Assembly: GCA_018262095.1 (NCBI GenBank)
Contig: JAGTRW010000041.1
Coordinates: 1 to 38,492 of the forward strand
From: Pseudomonadota bacterium
GTDB taxonomy: Bacteria; Pseudomonadota; Gammaproteobacteria; Burkholderiales; Rhodocyclaceae
Direction of reading: 5' to 3'
Length of the DNA stretch: 38,492 nucleotides
Shown here: positions 26,199 through 35,341 of the stretch, one piece after another
Layout: each line of letters begins with the position of its first letter
Position numbering within the stretch: position 1 is the stretch's first letter
The notes under the pieces: generated by a model
What the model was told of the DNA's origin: nothing
Databases searched by the model: none
The model's input: the letters and a program-made list of their open reading frames with translations, nothing else
Position numbers and translations under genes: made by a program

Positions 26199-26318
26199 CA
26201 GATCACGTCTCAGGTCAGGCGGCCCGGTTCCAGGACGCTTGATCGGAGACGCTTGCCAATCGGCCGTCGGCGGCGCCCGTCACTGCCGAGCGATGCTGCG
26301 AGCCGCGCAAGATTGCTG

Positions 26319-26735
26319 CTACGGATACGGCGAAAACTGGTCGGCGACGACCTGCCAGCGGCCGTTCTCGCGAACCAGGAAAAACAGGTCGCGCCCGCGC
26401 TGTTCGATGCGCGAACCGCCCATCTCGAAATCGATCTCGTAGTAGTAGCTCGCCACCGCGGCGTCGCCATAGACCCTGATCAGCGGGTCGAACTCCTGCC
26501 AGCGATGAATTCGCGCCGCGTCGGCGAAGCTTTTCCAGCCGGCGATGCACTCTGGCGCGCCGTCGCGGCGCAAGCGGTCGACCGGCGTGATGGCGAGCAT
26601 CTGCGGATGAAAATAGTGCGCCAGGTCGTCGGAATGGCCCAGGGTCCAGGCGTCGTTAACGGCGCGCAAAGTCGCCCAGATTTCCTGCTGGACAGGATCT
26701 GAAAATGAATTTTCCATCGCGTTTTCCAAGCTCAT
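26319..26735 (-). CDS. SnoaL-like / DUF4440 family protein
   Basis: 138 residues. NTF2-like fold: QQEIWATLRAVNDAWTLGHSDDLAHYFHPQM, then a middle with VASYYYEIDFEMGG and the end GRDLFFLVRENGRWQVVADQFSPYP, the typical DUF4440 pattern. The start at 26735 overlaps the stop of the isochorismatase gene (ATGA), so the two are translationally coupled. The function is unknown; such proteins may be hydrolases, isomerases or binding proteins. Confidence 0.85.
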   Translation of the reverse strand: MSLENAMENSFSDPVQQEIWATLRAVNDAWTLGHSDDLAHYFHPQMLAITPVDRLRRDGAPECIAGWKSFADAARIHRWQEFDPLIRVYGDAAVASYYYEIDFEMGGSRIEQRGRDLFFLVRENGRWQVVADQFSPYP

Positions 26736-27343
26736 TCGATGATCTCTGCCGCATTCCACACGATTTTCGCCATGGTGTCACTCAGGCCGACCAGACAAGC
26801 CGCCTGGACGGTCGCCGCCGCCAGCGTACCGCCGCGCCCGTCGGGCAAGTCGCGCGTCGCGGTGGCCGGGGCAACGACGGTGCAAGCGTAGCCTTTCTCT
26901 TTGGCGGCGCGGACGGTCGAGCTCACGCAGTTGTGCGTCATGAAGCCGATGACGATGAGCTTGGTGCGCGCGGTCGCGGCGAGCACTTGTTGCAGGTCGG
27001 TTTGCGCAAACGAGTTGGCCAATGTCTTCTCGATCACCGTTTCGCCGGCCTGCGGCAGCAGCGGCGCAGCCGGCTGGAAGCCCTCGCTGGACGGGTTGAA
27101 CAAGGCGCCGGCGCCGCGCTGCAGAACATGAACGACCGGCGTTCCGGCAGCGCGTGCGCGCGCCAGCAGTTCGCCGCCGACGGCCAGCGCTTCGGCGATA
27201 CCGGCTAGCGGCAGCGCACCATCGACGTATTCGCGCTGCGCGTCGACGATCAGCAGCACGGCGTCGGCAAGCCGCGTAGCTTGAGGCGTCGCGCCCGCCA
27301 TTTCAAGAATCGTCCGGGCTTGAGCTTGGGCATGTGAAGTCAT
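26732..27343 (-). CDS. Isochorismatase-like cysteine hydrolase
   Basis: 203 residues. Catalytic triad visible: Asp34 (LLIVDAQREY), Lys106 (VIEKTLANSF) and Cys139 (GFMTHNCVSSTVRAAKEKGY), as in nicotinamidase/isochorismatase-like hydrolases. These enzymes hydrolyse amides, carbamates or vinyl ethers. It is the first gene of a two-gene operon with the SnoaL-like gene and is divergent from a GlxA/AraC-type regulator, which often controls such hydrolases. Substrate unknown. Confidence 0.92.
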   Translation of the reverse strand: MTSHAQAQARTILEMAGATPQATRLADAVLLIVDAQREYVDGALPLAGIAEALAVGGELLARARAAGTPVVHVLQRGAGALFNPSSEGFQPAAPLLPQAGETVIEKTLANSFAQTDLQQVLAATARTKLIVIGFMTHNCVSSTVRAAKEKGYACTVVAPATATRDLPDGRGGTLAAATVQAACLVGLSDTMAKIVWNAAEIIE

Positions 27344-27433
27344 GAGGAATCTCCTGATAAAGAGCGTTCATGATCGGCGATCCGCCAGATCGCACCAAGT
27401 GGCATAATTGACAAAAATCGTGCGAAATCTGCC

Positions 27434-28396
27434 ATGACCGCCATTGCCCTGATCGTCGAATCCGGCGCCACCGCGTCGAGTGTCATGCTCACGCTCGACA
27501 TGCTGGCGATCACCGCCCGCTCCCCCGAAGCCGCGGCCTGCCGTCTTGATCTGCTTTCGCTGGGCGGCGGCGCGGTGCAGCTCTCGCCGCGCGTCAGCGT
27601 TGCGACGCAAAAAATTCCGGCGCAGCTTGCGGGCTATGCGGCGGTGATCGTTCCCGGTTTCTTCGCCGAAAACGCGAGCGCGCTGATCGAGCAGCTTCGG
27701 ACGACCTGGCAGCCGCTGATCGCGCGTTTGCGCGTGCTGCCTGCCGAAACGCTGGTCGCGGCAAGCTGCTACGGCACTTTCGTTCTCGCTGAGAGCGGCC
27801 TGCTCGACGGGATCGACGCGACGACGACCTGGTGGTTCCAGGATCAATTCAGGCAACGCTACCCGAACGTTCGCCTCGACGCCGATCAGGCGCTCGTCGA
27901 CGGCGGCCGCTGCCTCACCGCCGGCGCGATGACGGCGCATACCGATCTCTCGCTGCACGTGCTGCGCCGACTGTTCGGCGCCGCGCTGGCGCGCCAGGTC
28001 GGCGCCATCATGCTGGTCGACGGCGCAAGAACGTCGCAGCGCCCGTTCATGACGCTGCGCAAGGATTTCGACGACCCGCTGATCGAGCAGGCAGCGAACT
28101 GGCTCGCCGCGCGCGCAGCGGAGGTGGTATCGACACCGGCGCTGGCCGACGCGCTGCACGTGAGCTACCGCACCCTGCACCGCCGCTTCCAGGCGGCAGC
28201 GGGAATGGCGCCGCTCGCCTACCTGCAGGAGCTGCGCGTCGAACACGCCAAGGCGCTGCTCGAAAGCACGCTGATGAGCATCGAGCAGATCGTCATCAAA
28301 GTCGGCTACAGTGACGCCTCGGCCTTCCGGCGGTTGTTTGCCAAGCGCGCCGGGCTGAGCCCGGCGCAGTACCGCCAGCGCTTCCGGCGCGGCTGA
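27434..28396 (+). CDS. GlxA-type AraC-family regulator (DJ-1/PfpI domain)
   Basis: 320 residues. N-terminal DJ-1/PfpI amidotransferase-like domain (TAIALIVESGATASSVMLTLDML, YAAVIVPGFFAENA, LVAASCYGTFVLAESGLLDG) and C-terminal AraC HTH_18 (LADALHVSYRTLHRRFQAAAGM, IVIKVGYSDASAFRRLFAKRAGLSPAQYRQRF). It is divergent from the isochorismatase-like operon and probably regulates it. Confidence 0.93.
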   Translation: MTAIALIVESGATASSVMLTLDMLAITARSPEAAACRLDLLSLGGGAVQLSPRVSVATQKIPAQLAGYAAVIVPGFFAENASALIEQLRTTWQPLIARLRVLPAETLVAASCYGTFVLAESGLLDGIDATTTWWFQDQFRQRYPNVRLDADQALVDGGRCLTAGAMTAHTDLSLHVLRRLFGAALARQVGAIMLVDGARTSQRPFMTLRKDFDDPLIEQAANWLAARAAEVVSTPALADALHVSYRTLHRRFQAAAGMAPLAYLQELRVEHAKALLESTLMSIEQIVIKVGYSDASAFRRLFAKRAGLSPAQYRQRFRRG

Positions 28397-28444
28397 GCGG
28401 CCGCCGCCTCAATAACCCGACATTTTTTCGGAACACACGCTGCG

Positions 28445-29161
28445 ATGACCCCGACCTCATTTCCCGCATCGACGACCGACTCGCCCTTGGCAGCGTCATG
28501 CCAGCTGCTGCTGGTCGTCGCCGACGAGTGGACGAGCACGACCGCCCGCTTGCGACGTTTCGAGCGCGCCCGGCCCGGCGCCGAATGGACGCCGGTCGGC
28601 GATGCGATCGACGTCAGCCTCGGGCAATCGGGCCTGGCTTGGGGAATCGGGCTGCATCGAAGCGTCTGCTCAGCGGGGCCACTGAAACGCGAGGGCGACC
28701 GCCGCGCGCCAGCCGGCGCCTTCGCGATCACCGCGCTGTTCGGCGATGCCGACGGCGAGCTGGCGCGAACCGCGAGGCTGCCCTACCTTGCCGCGACGCC
28801 CGACCTCAAAGCCATCGACGACCCCGCGTCGCGTCATTACAACCGCATCGTCGAGCAAAGCGCGGTCGGCCAGATCGACTGGGTCTCGCACGAAGACATG
28901 CTGCGCGGCGACGAGCGCTACGCCATCGGCGCGGTCGTCGCGCACAACAGTCCCAGGACTATCGCCGGCGCCGGATCGTGCATCTTCATCCACGTCTGGC
29001 ACAGCCAAGGCGTTCCGACGGCGGGCTGCACCGCGGGCGCGCGGGCCGACATCAGCGAGCTCTGCGCCTGGCTCGACGGCGCATCGTCGCCGGTGCTCGT
29101 CCAGCTGCCGCGCGCCAAATATTCGCGCTGCCAGGCGGCCTGGGCGCTGCCTGCCGCCTGA
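28445..29161 (+). CDS. YkuD-type L,D-transpeptidase family protein (COG3786-like)
   Basis: 238 residues. The end of the domain reads GSCIFIHVW (His183) then GVPTAGCTAG (Cys195), the catalytic His and Cys of the YkuD fold; the more common SHGC is replaced by TAGC. The LKREGDRRAPAGAFAI stretch is typical of this subgroup. The enzymes cross-link or trim peptidoglycan. No clear signal peptide is visible from the ATG at 28445, which is odd for a periplasmic enzyme; the true start could differ. Confidence 0.85.
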   Translation: MTPTSFPASTTDSPLAASCQLLLVVADEWTSTTARLRRFERARPGAEWTPVGDAIDVSLGQSGLAWGIGLHRSVCSAGPLKREGDRRAPAGAFAITALFGDADGELARTARLPYLAATPDLKAIDDPASRHYNRIVEQSAVGQIDWVSHEDMLRGDERYAIGAVVAHNSPRTIAGAGSCIFIHVWHSQGVPTAGCTAGARADISELCAWLDGASSPVLVQLPRAKYSRCQAAWALPAA

Positions 29162-29301
29162 TTCACGCACCCGGCGAACCGCCGGCACACGAGCTCAATT
29201 GCTTGGCAGTTCGCTGACAGCTATCTGCCACCCCGATATACTGACGGTCTTTCAACCTTCCTGCCGGCTCGTTCGCGCTTTGCTGCGGGCCCCCGACGAC
29301 C

Positions 29302-30546
29302 TTGCTCAATTTCATCTGGATTTCCTTCATCGTCGTCGGCTATCTGGCGGCGCTGGCTCAACTGCTGCAAGGCGACCTCGACATTTTTACCCGCGTATTG
29401 ACCGGGCTGTTCGAATCGGCCAAGACCGGTTTTGACATTTCGCTCGGGCTCGTCGGCGTCATGAGCCTATGGCTTGGCGTCATGAAGATCGGCGAGCGCG
29501 CCGGCCTGATCGAGCTGTTCGGCCGCGCCGTCGGCCCCTTTTTCCGGCGAATCTTTCCCGACATTCCGGCCGGGCATCCGGCCAGCGGCAGCATGGTCAT
29601 GAATTTCAGCGCCAACATCCTGGGCCTCGACAACGCCGCAACGCCGCTCGGCCTCAAGGCCATGCGCGAACTGCAGGAAATCAATCCGCACCCCGACACG
29701 GCGAGCAACCCGATGATCATGTTCCTGGTGCTCAACACCGCGGGGATCACGCTGATCCCGACCTCGGTGATCGCGATCCGCCAGAGTCTGGCGCTGCAGC
29801 AGGGGCTGGTCGGTTTCAACGCGGCCGACATCTTTCTGCCGACGCTCTTGGCAACCTTCGTCTCGTTTTGCGCCGGGCTGGTTGCGGTCGCGCTCTGGCA
29901 GCGAATCAACCTGTTCTGCCGGCCGGTGCTGCTCTTTTTTGCCGGCTTCTTCGCGCTCATGGGCGGCCTCTACGCCTGGCTCAGCGCGCTGCCCGCCGAG
30001 CAGATGACGCAGATGATCGGGGTCCTCGGCAGCGGAATGATCGTGACGATCATCGTGCTCTTCGTCGGCGTCGGCGCGTGGCGACGAATCGACGTCTATG
30101 AAAGCTTCGTCGACGGCGCCAAGGAAGGCTTCGGCGTCGCGGTGCAGATCATTCCCTACCTGATCGCGATGCTCGCGGCGATCTCGGTCTTTCGCACCAC
30201 CGGCGGAATGGATTATGTGATCGAGGCGATCCGCCGCGGCGTGCTGGCGTTCGGCCTCAACGACGATTTCGTCCCGGCCTTGCCGGTCGGCTTGATGAAG
30301 ACGCTCTCCGGCAGCGGCGCGCGCGGCTTGATGGTCGATGTGATGACGACCTATGGCGTCGACTCGTTCCAGGGAAAGCTCGCCGCGATCATCCAGGGAT
30401 CGACCGAAACGACCTTCTATGTACTGGCCGTTTATTTCGGCAGCGTCAATATCAGCAAGACGCGCTACGCGCTGGCCGGCGGCTTGATCGCCGACGGTGT
30501 CGGGCTGGTCGGTGCTATCCTGATCGCCTATTGTTTTTATCACTGA
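29302..30546 (+). CDS. SpmA/SpmB-type nucleoside-recognition (Gate) domain membrane protein
   Basis: 414 residues, about 10 hydrophobic helices. Contains two Gate domains: the first with GLVGVMSLWLGVMKIGERAGL and NFSANILGLDNAATPLGLKA, the second with VDGAKEGFGVAVQIIPYLIAML and GSTETTFYVLAVYFGSV. This is the SpmA-SpmB fusion, known in many non-sporulating bacteria. The role is unclear; possibly transport. The start is a TTG at 29302. It is followed 17 bp later by a dehydrogenase gene. Confidence 0.87.
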   Translation: MLNFIWISFIVVGYLAALAQLLQGDLDIFTRVLTGLFESAKTGFDISLGLVGVMSLWLGVMKIGERAGLIELFGRAVGPFFRRIFPDIPAGHPASGSMVMNFSANILGLDNAATPLGLKAMRELQEINPHPDTASNPMIMFLVLNTAGITLIPTSVIAIRQSLALQQGLVGFNAADIFLPTLLATFVSFCAGLVAVALWQRINLFCRPVLLFFAGFFALMGGLYAWLSALPAEQMTQMIGVLGSGMIVTIIVLFVGVGAWRRIDVYESFVDGAKEGFGVAVQIIPYLIAMLAAISVFRTTGGMDYVIEAIRRGVLAFGLNDDFVPALPVGLMKTLSGSGARGLMVDVMTTYGVDSFQGKLAAIIQGSTETTFYVLAVYFGSVNISKTRYALAGGLIADGVGLVGAILIAYCFYH

Positions 30547-30563
30547 CATTAAGGAGCAAGATC

Positions 30564-31424
30564 ATGGCACACATCGCATTTCTCGGCACCGGGCTGCTCG
30601 GCAGCGCCTTCGCCGAAGCCGCCGCCAAGCGCGGCGACACGGTGACCGCCTGGAACCGTTCGGCGGCCAAGGCGCAAGCCCTCGCCCGGTTCGGCGTCAA
30701 GGCCGCGGCAACGCCCGCCGACGCCGTTCGCGGCGCATCGCGCGTGCACCTCATCCTCAAGGACGACGCTGTCGTCGACGAAGTCATCGCTGCCGCGCGC
30801 GCCGGGCTCGGCGCCGACGCGGTGATCATCGATCACAGCACGACCTTGCCCAAGCTCACCGCCGAGCGCGCCGCGCGGCTGGCAGCGACCGGAGTGAAGT
30901 ATCTGCACTGCCCGGTGTTCATGGGACCGCCGGCGGTGCGCAGCGCCCAAGGTTCGATGATCGTCGCCGGCCCCCAGGCGATTTTTGCAAGCGTCCAGGC
31001 CGAATTGGCGAAAATGACCGGAAAACTCAATTACCTGGGCGAACGCAGCGATCTGGCGGCCGTCAACAAGCTCTTTGGCAACGCCCTGTTCATCGGCACC
31101 TGGGCGGTTCTCGCCGATGTGCTGACGCTGGCCAAGGCGTGCGACGTTGCGCCCGAGGACGCCATCGACCTGCTCAAGAGCATCGATATGAACGCGGCAA
31201 TCGCCGGCCGCGGCGCGAGCATGGCGAAAGGCGACTTCAAGCCGAATTTCGAACTGACGATGGCGCGCAAGGACGTGAGCCTGATGCTCGACACCGCCGA
31301 CGGTCTGCCCATGGCGGCGCTGCCCGGTATCGCCGCGCGCATGGATCAACTGATCGCCACGGGGCATGGCGAGCGCGATGCCAGCGTGCTGGCGATCGAA
31401 GCAGTGAGCAAAAGCTCGACATGA
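30564..31424 (+). CDS. Beta-hydroxyacid dehydrogenase family NAD(P)-dependent oxidoreductase
   Basis: 286 residues. Rossmann motif GTGLLG (8-13), substrate-site DHSTTLPKL, and the catalytic Lys of NKLFGNALFIG, as in 3-hydroxyisobutyrate / 2-hydroxy-3-oxopropionate (tartronate semialdehyde) reductases. The start at 30564 has AAGGAG upstream. It may reduce a short hydroxyacid or semialdehyde; tartronate semialdehyde reductase would fit the glycerate cluster but is not linked. Its stop overlaps the start of the next gene (ATGA). Confidence 0.9.
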   Translation: MAHIAFLGTGLLGSAFAEAAAKRGDTVTAWNRSAAKAQALARFGVKAAATPADAVRGASRVHLILKDDAVVDEVIAAARAGLGADAVIIDHSTTLPKLTAERAARLAATGVKYLHCPVFMGPPAVRSAQGSMIVAGPQAIFASVQAELAKMTGKLNYLGERSDLAAVNKLFGNALFIGTWAVLADVLTLAKACDVAPEDAIDLLKSIDMNAAIAGRGASMAKGDFKPNFELTMARKDVSLMLDTADGLPMAALPGIAARMDQLIATGHGERDASVLAIEAVSKSST

Positions 31425-31810
31425 GAATCGACCACGTCGCGCTGTGGACGAGCGATCTTGAGCGCTGCCAGCGGTTCTACGCCGACTACTTCGGCGCCGT
31501 TCCCGGCGCCGGCTACGTCAACGCGGCCAAGGGTTTCGCCTCGTGCTTCCTGTCCTTCGAAGACGGCGCGCGCATTGAGGCGATGACCACCACGACGCTC
31601 GCGCCGCTTTCCATCGATCCCGGCGCGCAGCGCATGGGGCTGACCCATCTGGCCATCGCGCTGGGCTCGGAACGGCGGGTCGACGAGCTCACGCAGCGGC
31701 TCAAGGACGACGGCCATCCCATCCTCGACGGGCCGCGGCGCACCGGCGACGGCTATTACGAGAGCGTCGCGCTCGACCCCGATGGCAATCGAATCGAAAT
31801 TACCGCCTGA
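31421..31810 (+). CDS. VOC (glyoxalase/bleomycin-resistance) family protein
   Basis: 129 residues. Starts RIDHVALWTSDLERCQRFYADYFGA and ends YYESVALDPDGNRIEI, the two half-barrels with the metal-ligand positions His5 and Glu (IEI) of the vicinal oxygen chelate fold. The ATG overlaps the preceding dehydrogenase stop, so it is coupled to it; it overlaps the next gene by 29 bp. The substrate is unknown. Confidence 0.9.
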   Translation: MRIDHVALWTSDLERCQRFYADYFGAVPGAGYVNAAKGFASCFLSFEDGARIEAMTTTTLAPLSIDPGAQRMGLTHLAIALGSERRVDELTQRLKDDGHPILDGPRRTGDGYYESVALDPDGNRIEITA

Positions 31811-32339
31811 AACGGCGCCGCCGCTTCGCGCAACGGTCAAAATCGCCGACCAGCTCGGCATTTGCCAAGCGGCGCTCATCGCGCGCGGCCTGCCCGCCTG
31901 CCAGGAAGCGCAGCGCCTTGAGATCGCCGAGGTCGGCGCTGATGGCCGCGAGCAGCGGCTGGTCGAGCCCGCCGCAGCGGCGTGGCGAGCGCTCAAGGCG
32001 GCGGCCAGCGCCGACGGCATTGCGCTCTCTATCGTCTCGTCTTTCCGCAGCATCGAACGCCAGACCGAGATCATCCGGCGCAAGCTCGACGCCGGCCAGG
32101 CGATCGAAGACATCCTGACGGTCTGCGCGCCGCCGGGATTTAGCGAACATCACACCGGCCGAGCGGTCGACCTAGCGACGCCTGGCGTTCGCGCGCTGGT
32201 CGTCGAGTTCGACCAGAGTCCGGCTTTCGCGTGGCTCGCCGCGCATGCCAACGATTTCGGCTTTCGCTTGTCGTATCCTGTCGGCAACGCTCAGGGTTTT
32301 GAGTACGAACCGTGGCACTGGTGCTTTCATGAGCGCTGA
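31782..32339 (+). CDS. VanY-type D-alanyl-D-alanine carboxypeptidase (M15)
   Basis: 185 residues. M15 signatures: SIVSSFRSIERQTEIIRRKL, the zinc motif SEHHTGRAVDLATPG (His and Asp) and the C-terminal EPWHWCF with the third ligand His. It removes the terminal D-Ala from peptidoglycan precursors. No signal peptide is visible, so it may act in the cytoplasm or the start may differ. It overlaps the VOC gene by 29 bp, indicating an operon. Confidence 0.87.
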   Translation: MAIESKLPPETAPPLRATVKIADQLGICQAALIARGLPACQEAQRLEIAEVGADGREQRLVEPAAAAWRALKAAASADGIALSIVSSFRSIERQTEIIRRKLDAGQAIEDILTVCAPPGFSEHHTGRAVDLATPGVRALVVEFDQSPAFAWLAAHANDFGFRLSYPVGNAQGFEYEPWHWCFHER

Positions 32340-32433
32340 GCCCATCTTCAAAAACGAGGCAGCGCCTTCATCAACGATCACAAGATTCTCGCCAGCGCTC
32401 TAGTCGACGGCGTTCAACGAAAGGAAAAACATC

Positions 32434-33417
32434 ATGTTCAAAGCCATTCTGATCACCAAGGACGAGGCCGGCTACCAGGCCCGGTTGCAGGACGTCGACG
32501 ATGCCGTGCTGCCCGAAGGCGACGTCAGCGTCGATGTCGAATTCTCGACGCTCAACTACAAGGATGGCCTGGCGATCACCGGCAAATCGCCGGTCGTCCG
32601 CCGCTTCCCGCTGGTTCCGGGAATCGACTTTGCCGGGACGGTGAGCGAAAGCAGCAACCCGGCGTGGCGCGTCGGCGACCGCGTGATCCTCAACGGTTGG
32701 GGCGTCGGCGAAACGCATTGCGGCGGTCTCGCGCAGAAGGCACGCGTCAAGGGCGAGTGGCTGGTCGCCTTGCCGAAAGAGTTTACCGCGCGCCAGGCGA
32801 TGGCGATCGGCACCGCCGGTTATACCGCGATGCTCTGCGTTCTGGCGCTCGAAAAGCACGGCATCAAACCGGCTGACGGCGAAATCCTGGTCACCGGCGC
32901 CAACGGCGGCGTCGGCAGCATCGCCATCGCGCTGCTCGCCAGGCTCGGCTATCAGGTCGTCGCATCGACCGGGCGGGTCGCCGAAGCTGAGCACCTCAAG
33001 GCGCTCGGCGCCGCCGCGGTCATCGACCGCCAGGAGCTTTCCTTGCCGGCCAAACCGCTCGGCAAGGAGCGCTGGGCCGGCGTGATCGATACGGTCGGCA
33101 GCCACACGCTGGCCAACGCCTGCGCGACGACGCGCCACCACGGCGCGGTCGCCGCCTGCGGTCTGGCCGGCGGAATGGACTTTCCGTCGTCGGTGGCGCC
33201 GTTCATCCTGCGCGGCATCACGCTCTACGGCATCGACAGCGTGATGGCGCCGCTGGCGCTGCGCCAGCAAGCCTGGCAGCGCCTTGAGCGCGACCTCGAC
33301 GTCGCCAAGCTCGCAGCGATCACCCGTGAGATTTCGCTGTCGGAAGCGCTAAGCGTCGCCGGCGACTTGCTCGAGGGCCGCGTGCGCGGCCGCGTCGTCG
33401 TCGATGTCAATCGCTGA
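32434..33417 (+). CDS. acuI: Acryloyl-CoA reductase / quinone oxidoreductase (AcuI/YhdH)
   Basis: 327 residues, medium-chain dehydrogenase. Starts [17 protein letters not shown], then [55 protein letters not shown] motif [10 protein letters not shown] and the ending GRVVVDV, all close to AcuI/YhdH of E. coli and Rhodobacter. It reduces acryloyl-CoA to propionyl-CoA with NADPH, a detoxification step. It has no obvious operon partner apart from the flavin reductase 15 bp behind. Confidence 0.93.
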   Translation: MFKAILITKDEAGYQARLQDVDDAVLPEGDVSVDVEFSTLNYKDGLAITGKSPVVRRFPLVPGIDFAGTVSESSNPAWRVGDRVILNGWGVGETHCGGLAQKARVKGEWLVALPKEFTARQAMAIGTAGYTAMLCVLALEKHGIKPADGEILVTGANGGVGSIAIALLARLGYQVVASTGRVAEAEHLKALGAAAVIDRQELSLPAKPLGKERWAGVIDTVGSHTLANACATTRHHGAVAACGLAGGMDFPSSVAPFILRGITLYGIDSVMAPLALRQQAWQRLERDLDVAKLAAITREISLSEALSVAGDLLEGRVRGRVVVDVNR

Positions 33418-33432
33418 ACAGGAGAACGCCCC

Positions 33433-34062
33433 ATGCAAATCGACCCCGCGCAACATTCGACCGCCGACGGCTACAAGCTACTGACCAATCTGGTGGTACC
33501 GCGTCCGATCGCCTGGGTGAGCAGCCAGAGCCCGGACGGCGTGATCAACCTGGCGCCGTTCAGCTTCTTCAATGCGGTGAGCAGCCACCCGCTCTATATC
33601 ATGGTCAGCGTCGCGCGCAACGAAGCTGGCGAAGCCAAGGACACCGCGCGCAACATCGAGGCCAGCGGCGAGTTCGTGGTCAATATGGTCACCGAGGAGC
33701 TGTTCGACGCGATGAACCTCTCGGCGGCCGATTTTCCGCCCGACCAGAGCGAACTTGAACTCGCGCATCTGCACACGGCGCCGTCGCTTCGCATCAACAC
33801 GCCGCGCATCGCCGAAGCGCAGGCCAGCCTCGAATGCAAGCTATTCAGCACGCAGCCGCTGGGGACCTACACGCTGTTCATCGGCGAAGTGCTGATGTTC
33901 CACGTCGCCGATCGCCTCGTCGGTCCGCGTCTGCACATCAACGATTTCGCGCCGCTCGGACGGCTGGGTTCGCCTTCGGTCTATTGCCGGACGACCGATC
34001 GTTTTGATATCGCGCGGATCAGCTACGCGCAATGGCTCAAGGACAACGCGCCGGGCGCTTGA
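33433..34062 (+). CDS. Flavin reductase-like FMN-binding protein
   Basis: 209 residues. Split-barrel flavoprotein: LLTNLVVPRPIAWVSSQSPDGVINLAPFSFFNAVSSHPLYIMVS, then KDTARNIEASGEFVVNMV, the PRPIAWV and DTxRNI motifs typical of the family. It would bind FMN and reduce it or act on a substrate. Preceded by AGGAGAACG. It lies 15 bp after the acuI gene and 21 bp before the ACP phosphodiesterase gene, so the three form an operon. Confidence 0.92.
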   Translation: MQIDPAQHSTADGYKLLTNLVVPRPIAWVSSQSPDGVINLAPFSFFNAVSSHPLYIMVSVARNEAGEAKDTARNIEASGEFVVNMVTEELFDAMNLSAADFPPDQSELELAHLHTAPSLRINTPRIAEAQASLECKLFSTQPLGTYTLFIGEVLMFHVADRLVGPRLHINDFAPLGRLGSPSVYCRTTDRFDIARISYAQWLKDNAPGA

Positions 34063-34083
34063 GCCGGGCGCGCCGGCCAGCGA

Positions 34084-34671
34084 ATGAATTTTCTTGCGCA
34101 CGCGCTGCTCGCCGGAGACGATGACGACGACCGCATCGGCGGCCTGATGGGCGACTTCGTCAAGGGTTTTCTGCCGGCCGGGCTGCCGCCAGCGCTGGCT
34201 TCAGGCGTCGCGCTGCACCGCGCGATCGACAGCTTCGCCGATCGCCACCCGGCGTTCATCGCCAGCCGTTCCCGGATCAGCGCGGCGCGCCGGCGCGTCG
34301 CCGGCGTGCTGGTCGACCTCTTCTATGATCACCTGCTCGCGCGAGATTGGGCGGATTACGGCGCGGGATCGCTCGACGACTACACCGCCGGGATCTACGC
34401 CGCGCTGCAACGCTATCGCGGCGTTCTGCCCGAGCCTGCCGAGGCCGTCGCGAACCGGATGCAGGCCAACGACTGGCTCGCTTCGTACCGCGACGTCGCG
34501 GCGGTCGGTCGGGCGATCGACCTGATGGCGGTTCATCGCCTGCGGCAACCCAACGCTTTGGCGGGCGGAATCGATGAATTTCTCGCCGACGCTCAAGGCT
34601 TCGCCGCCGACTTCAGGAGTTTCCTGCCCGACGCGCTCGCTTTTTCCGAGGCCTGGCGCGCCGCGCGCTGA
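34084..34671 (+). CDS. acpH: Acyl carrier protein phosphodiesterase (AcpH family)
   Basis: 195 residues. Family features: MNFLAHALLAGDDDDDRIGGLMGDFVKG at the N-terminus with the DF motif, ALHRAIDSFADRHP, and VLVDLFYDHLLARDW. The enzyme removes 4'-phosphopantetheine from acyl carrier protein. It is the last gene of the acuI-flavin reductase run and converges with the transglycosylase gene 8 bp away. Confidence 0.93.
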   Translation: MNFLAHALLAGDDDDDRIGGLMGDFVKGFLPAGLPPALASGVALHRAIDSFADRHPAFIASRSRISAARRRVAGVLVDLFYDHLLARDWADYGAGSLDDYTAGIYAALQRYRGVLPEPAEAVANRMQANDWLASYRDVAAVGRAIDLMAVHRLRQPNALAGGIDEFLADAQGFAADFRSFLPDALAFSEAWRAAR

Positions 34672-34678
34672 AGGTGGG

Positions 34679-35341
34679 TTAAGGCGCAGCCAGTTCCATT
34701 CGCGATTTTTCGGCGAGAACGCGGTTGGCGAACAGCTTTTTCTTTTTCGAACCGTTGTACGACTGCAGCCCCGCCACCGGACTTCCCGAACGGCTGATCG
34801 CATCGTCGAGGATGATGGTTCCGACCTTGACGTTGACCGCCGGGTCCATCAGCCCCTTGACGCCGAGTCCGTCGGGGATCTTGTTCAAGTGGTAGCGCGG
34901 AATGATCTGCATCAGGCCATGACCGCCGCCGGCGCTCTTGGCGTCCGATTTGAATCCCGACTCGATGCCGATGATCGCGACAATCAACAGCGGGTCGATG
35001 CCGTGCTCCTTGCTGATCCGCTGGACCGTCTCGAACAGCGGGTGCATCGCTTCCTTCGAGACCTTGTAGCGGGTTTTGACGTAGTCGAGCGCCCTCTGCA
35101 TGCGCGGGCTGAGCGTCGTCGGAGCATGCACCGCCACGTCGTCGCTCGCGGCATCGACCGGCGCTACGGCGCTCTGGATTGATTGCGCGGTTTCGTCCCT
35201 GGCGGGGATCTCGTTGGCGACCGAAGACAAGCTGGCAAGGCCCAGCAACAGGCCGATCAGCAACAGGCAGTGGTGAAACGGAGAAAGGGCAGCCCCTTTC
35301 AGATGGATCGTCGTTCTTTTAAAGCGCGTCGTGACTGACAT
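34679..35341 (-). CDS. Lytic transglycosylase (SLT-domain protein)
   Basis: 220 residues. A basic, then hydrophobic N-terminus (to about residue 43, ending near SVANE) acts as a signal anchor. The SLT domain starts near residue 80; the catalytic Glu127 lies in IGIESGF, followed by GHGLMQIIPRYH and VNVKVGTIILDDAI. It cleaves glycan strands of peptidoglycan. A single-gene unit with about 360 bp of gene-free DNA upstream. Confidence 0.93.
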   Translation of the reverse strand: MSVTTRFKRTTIHLKGAALSPFHHCLLLIGLLLGLASLSSVANEIPARDETAQSIQSAVAPVDAASDDVAVHAPTTLSPRMQRALDYVKTRYKVSKEAMHPLFETVQRISKEHGIDPLLIVAIIGIESGFKSDAKSAGGGHGLMQIIPRYHLNKIPDGLGVKGLMDPAVNVKVGTIILDDAISRSGSPVAGLQSYNGSKKKKLFANRVLAEKSRMELAAP

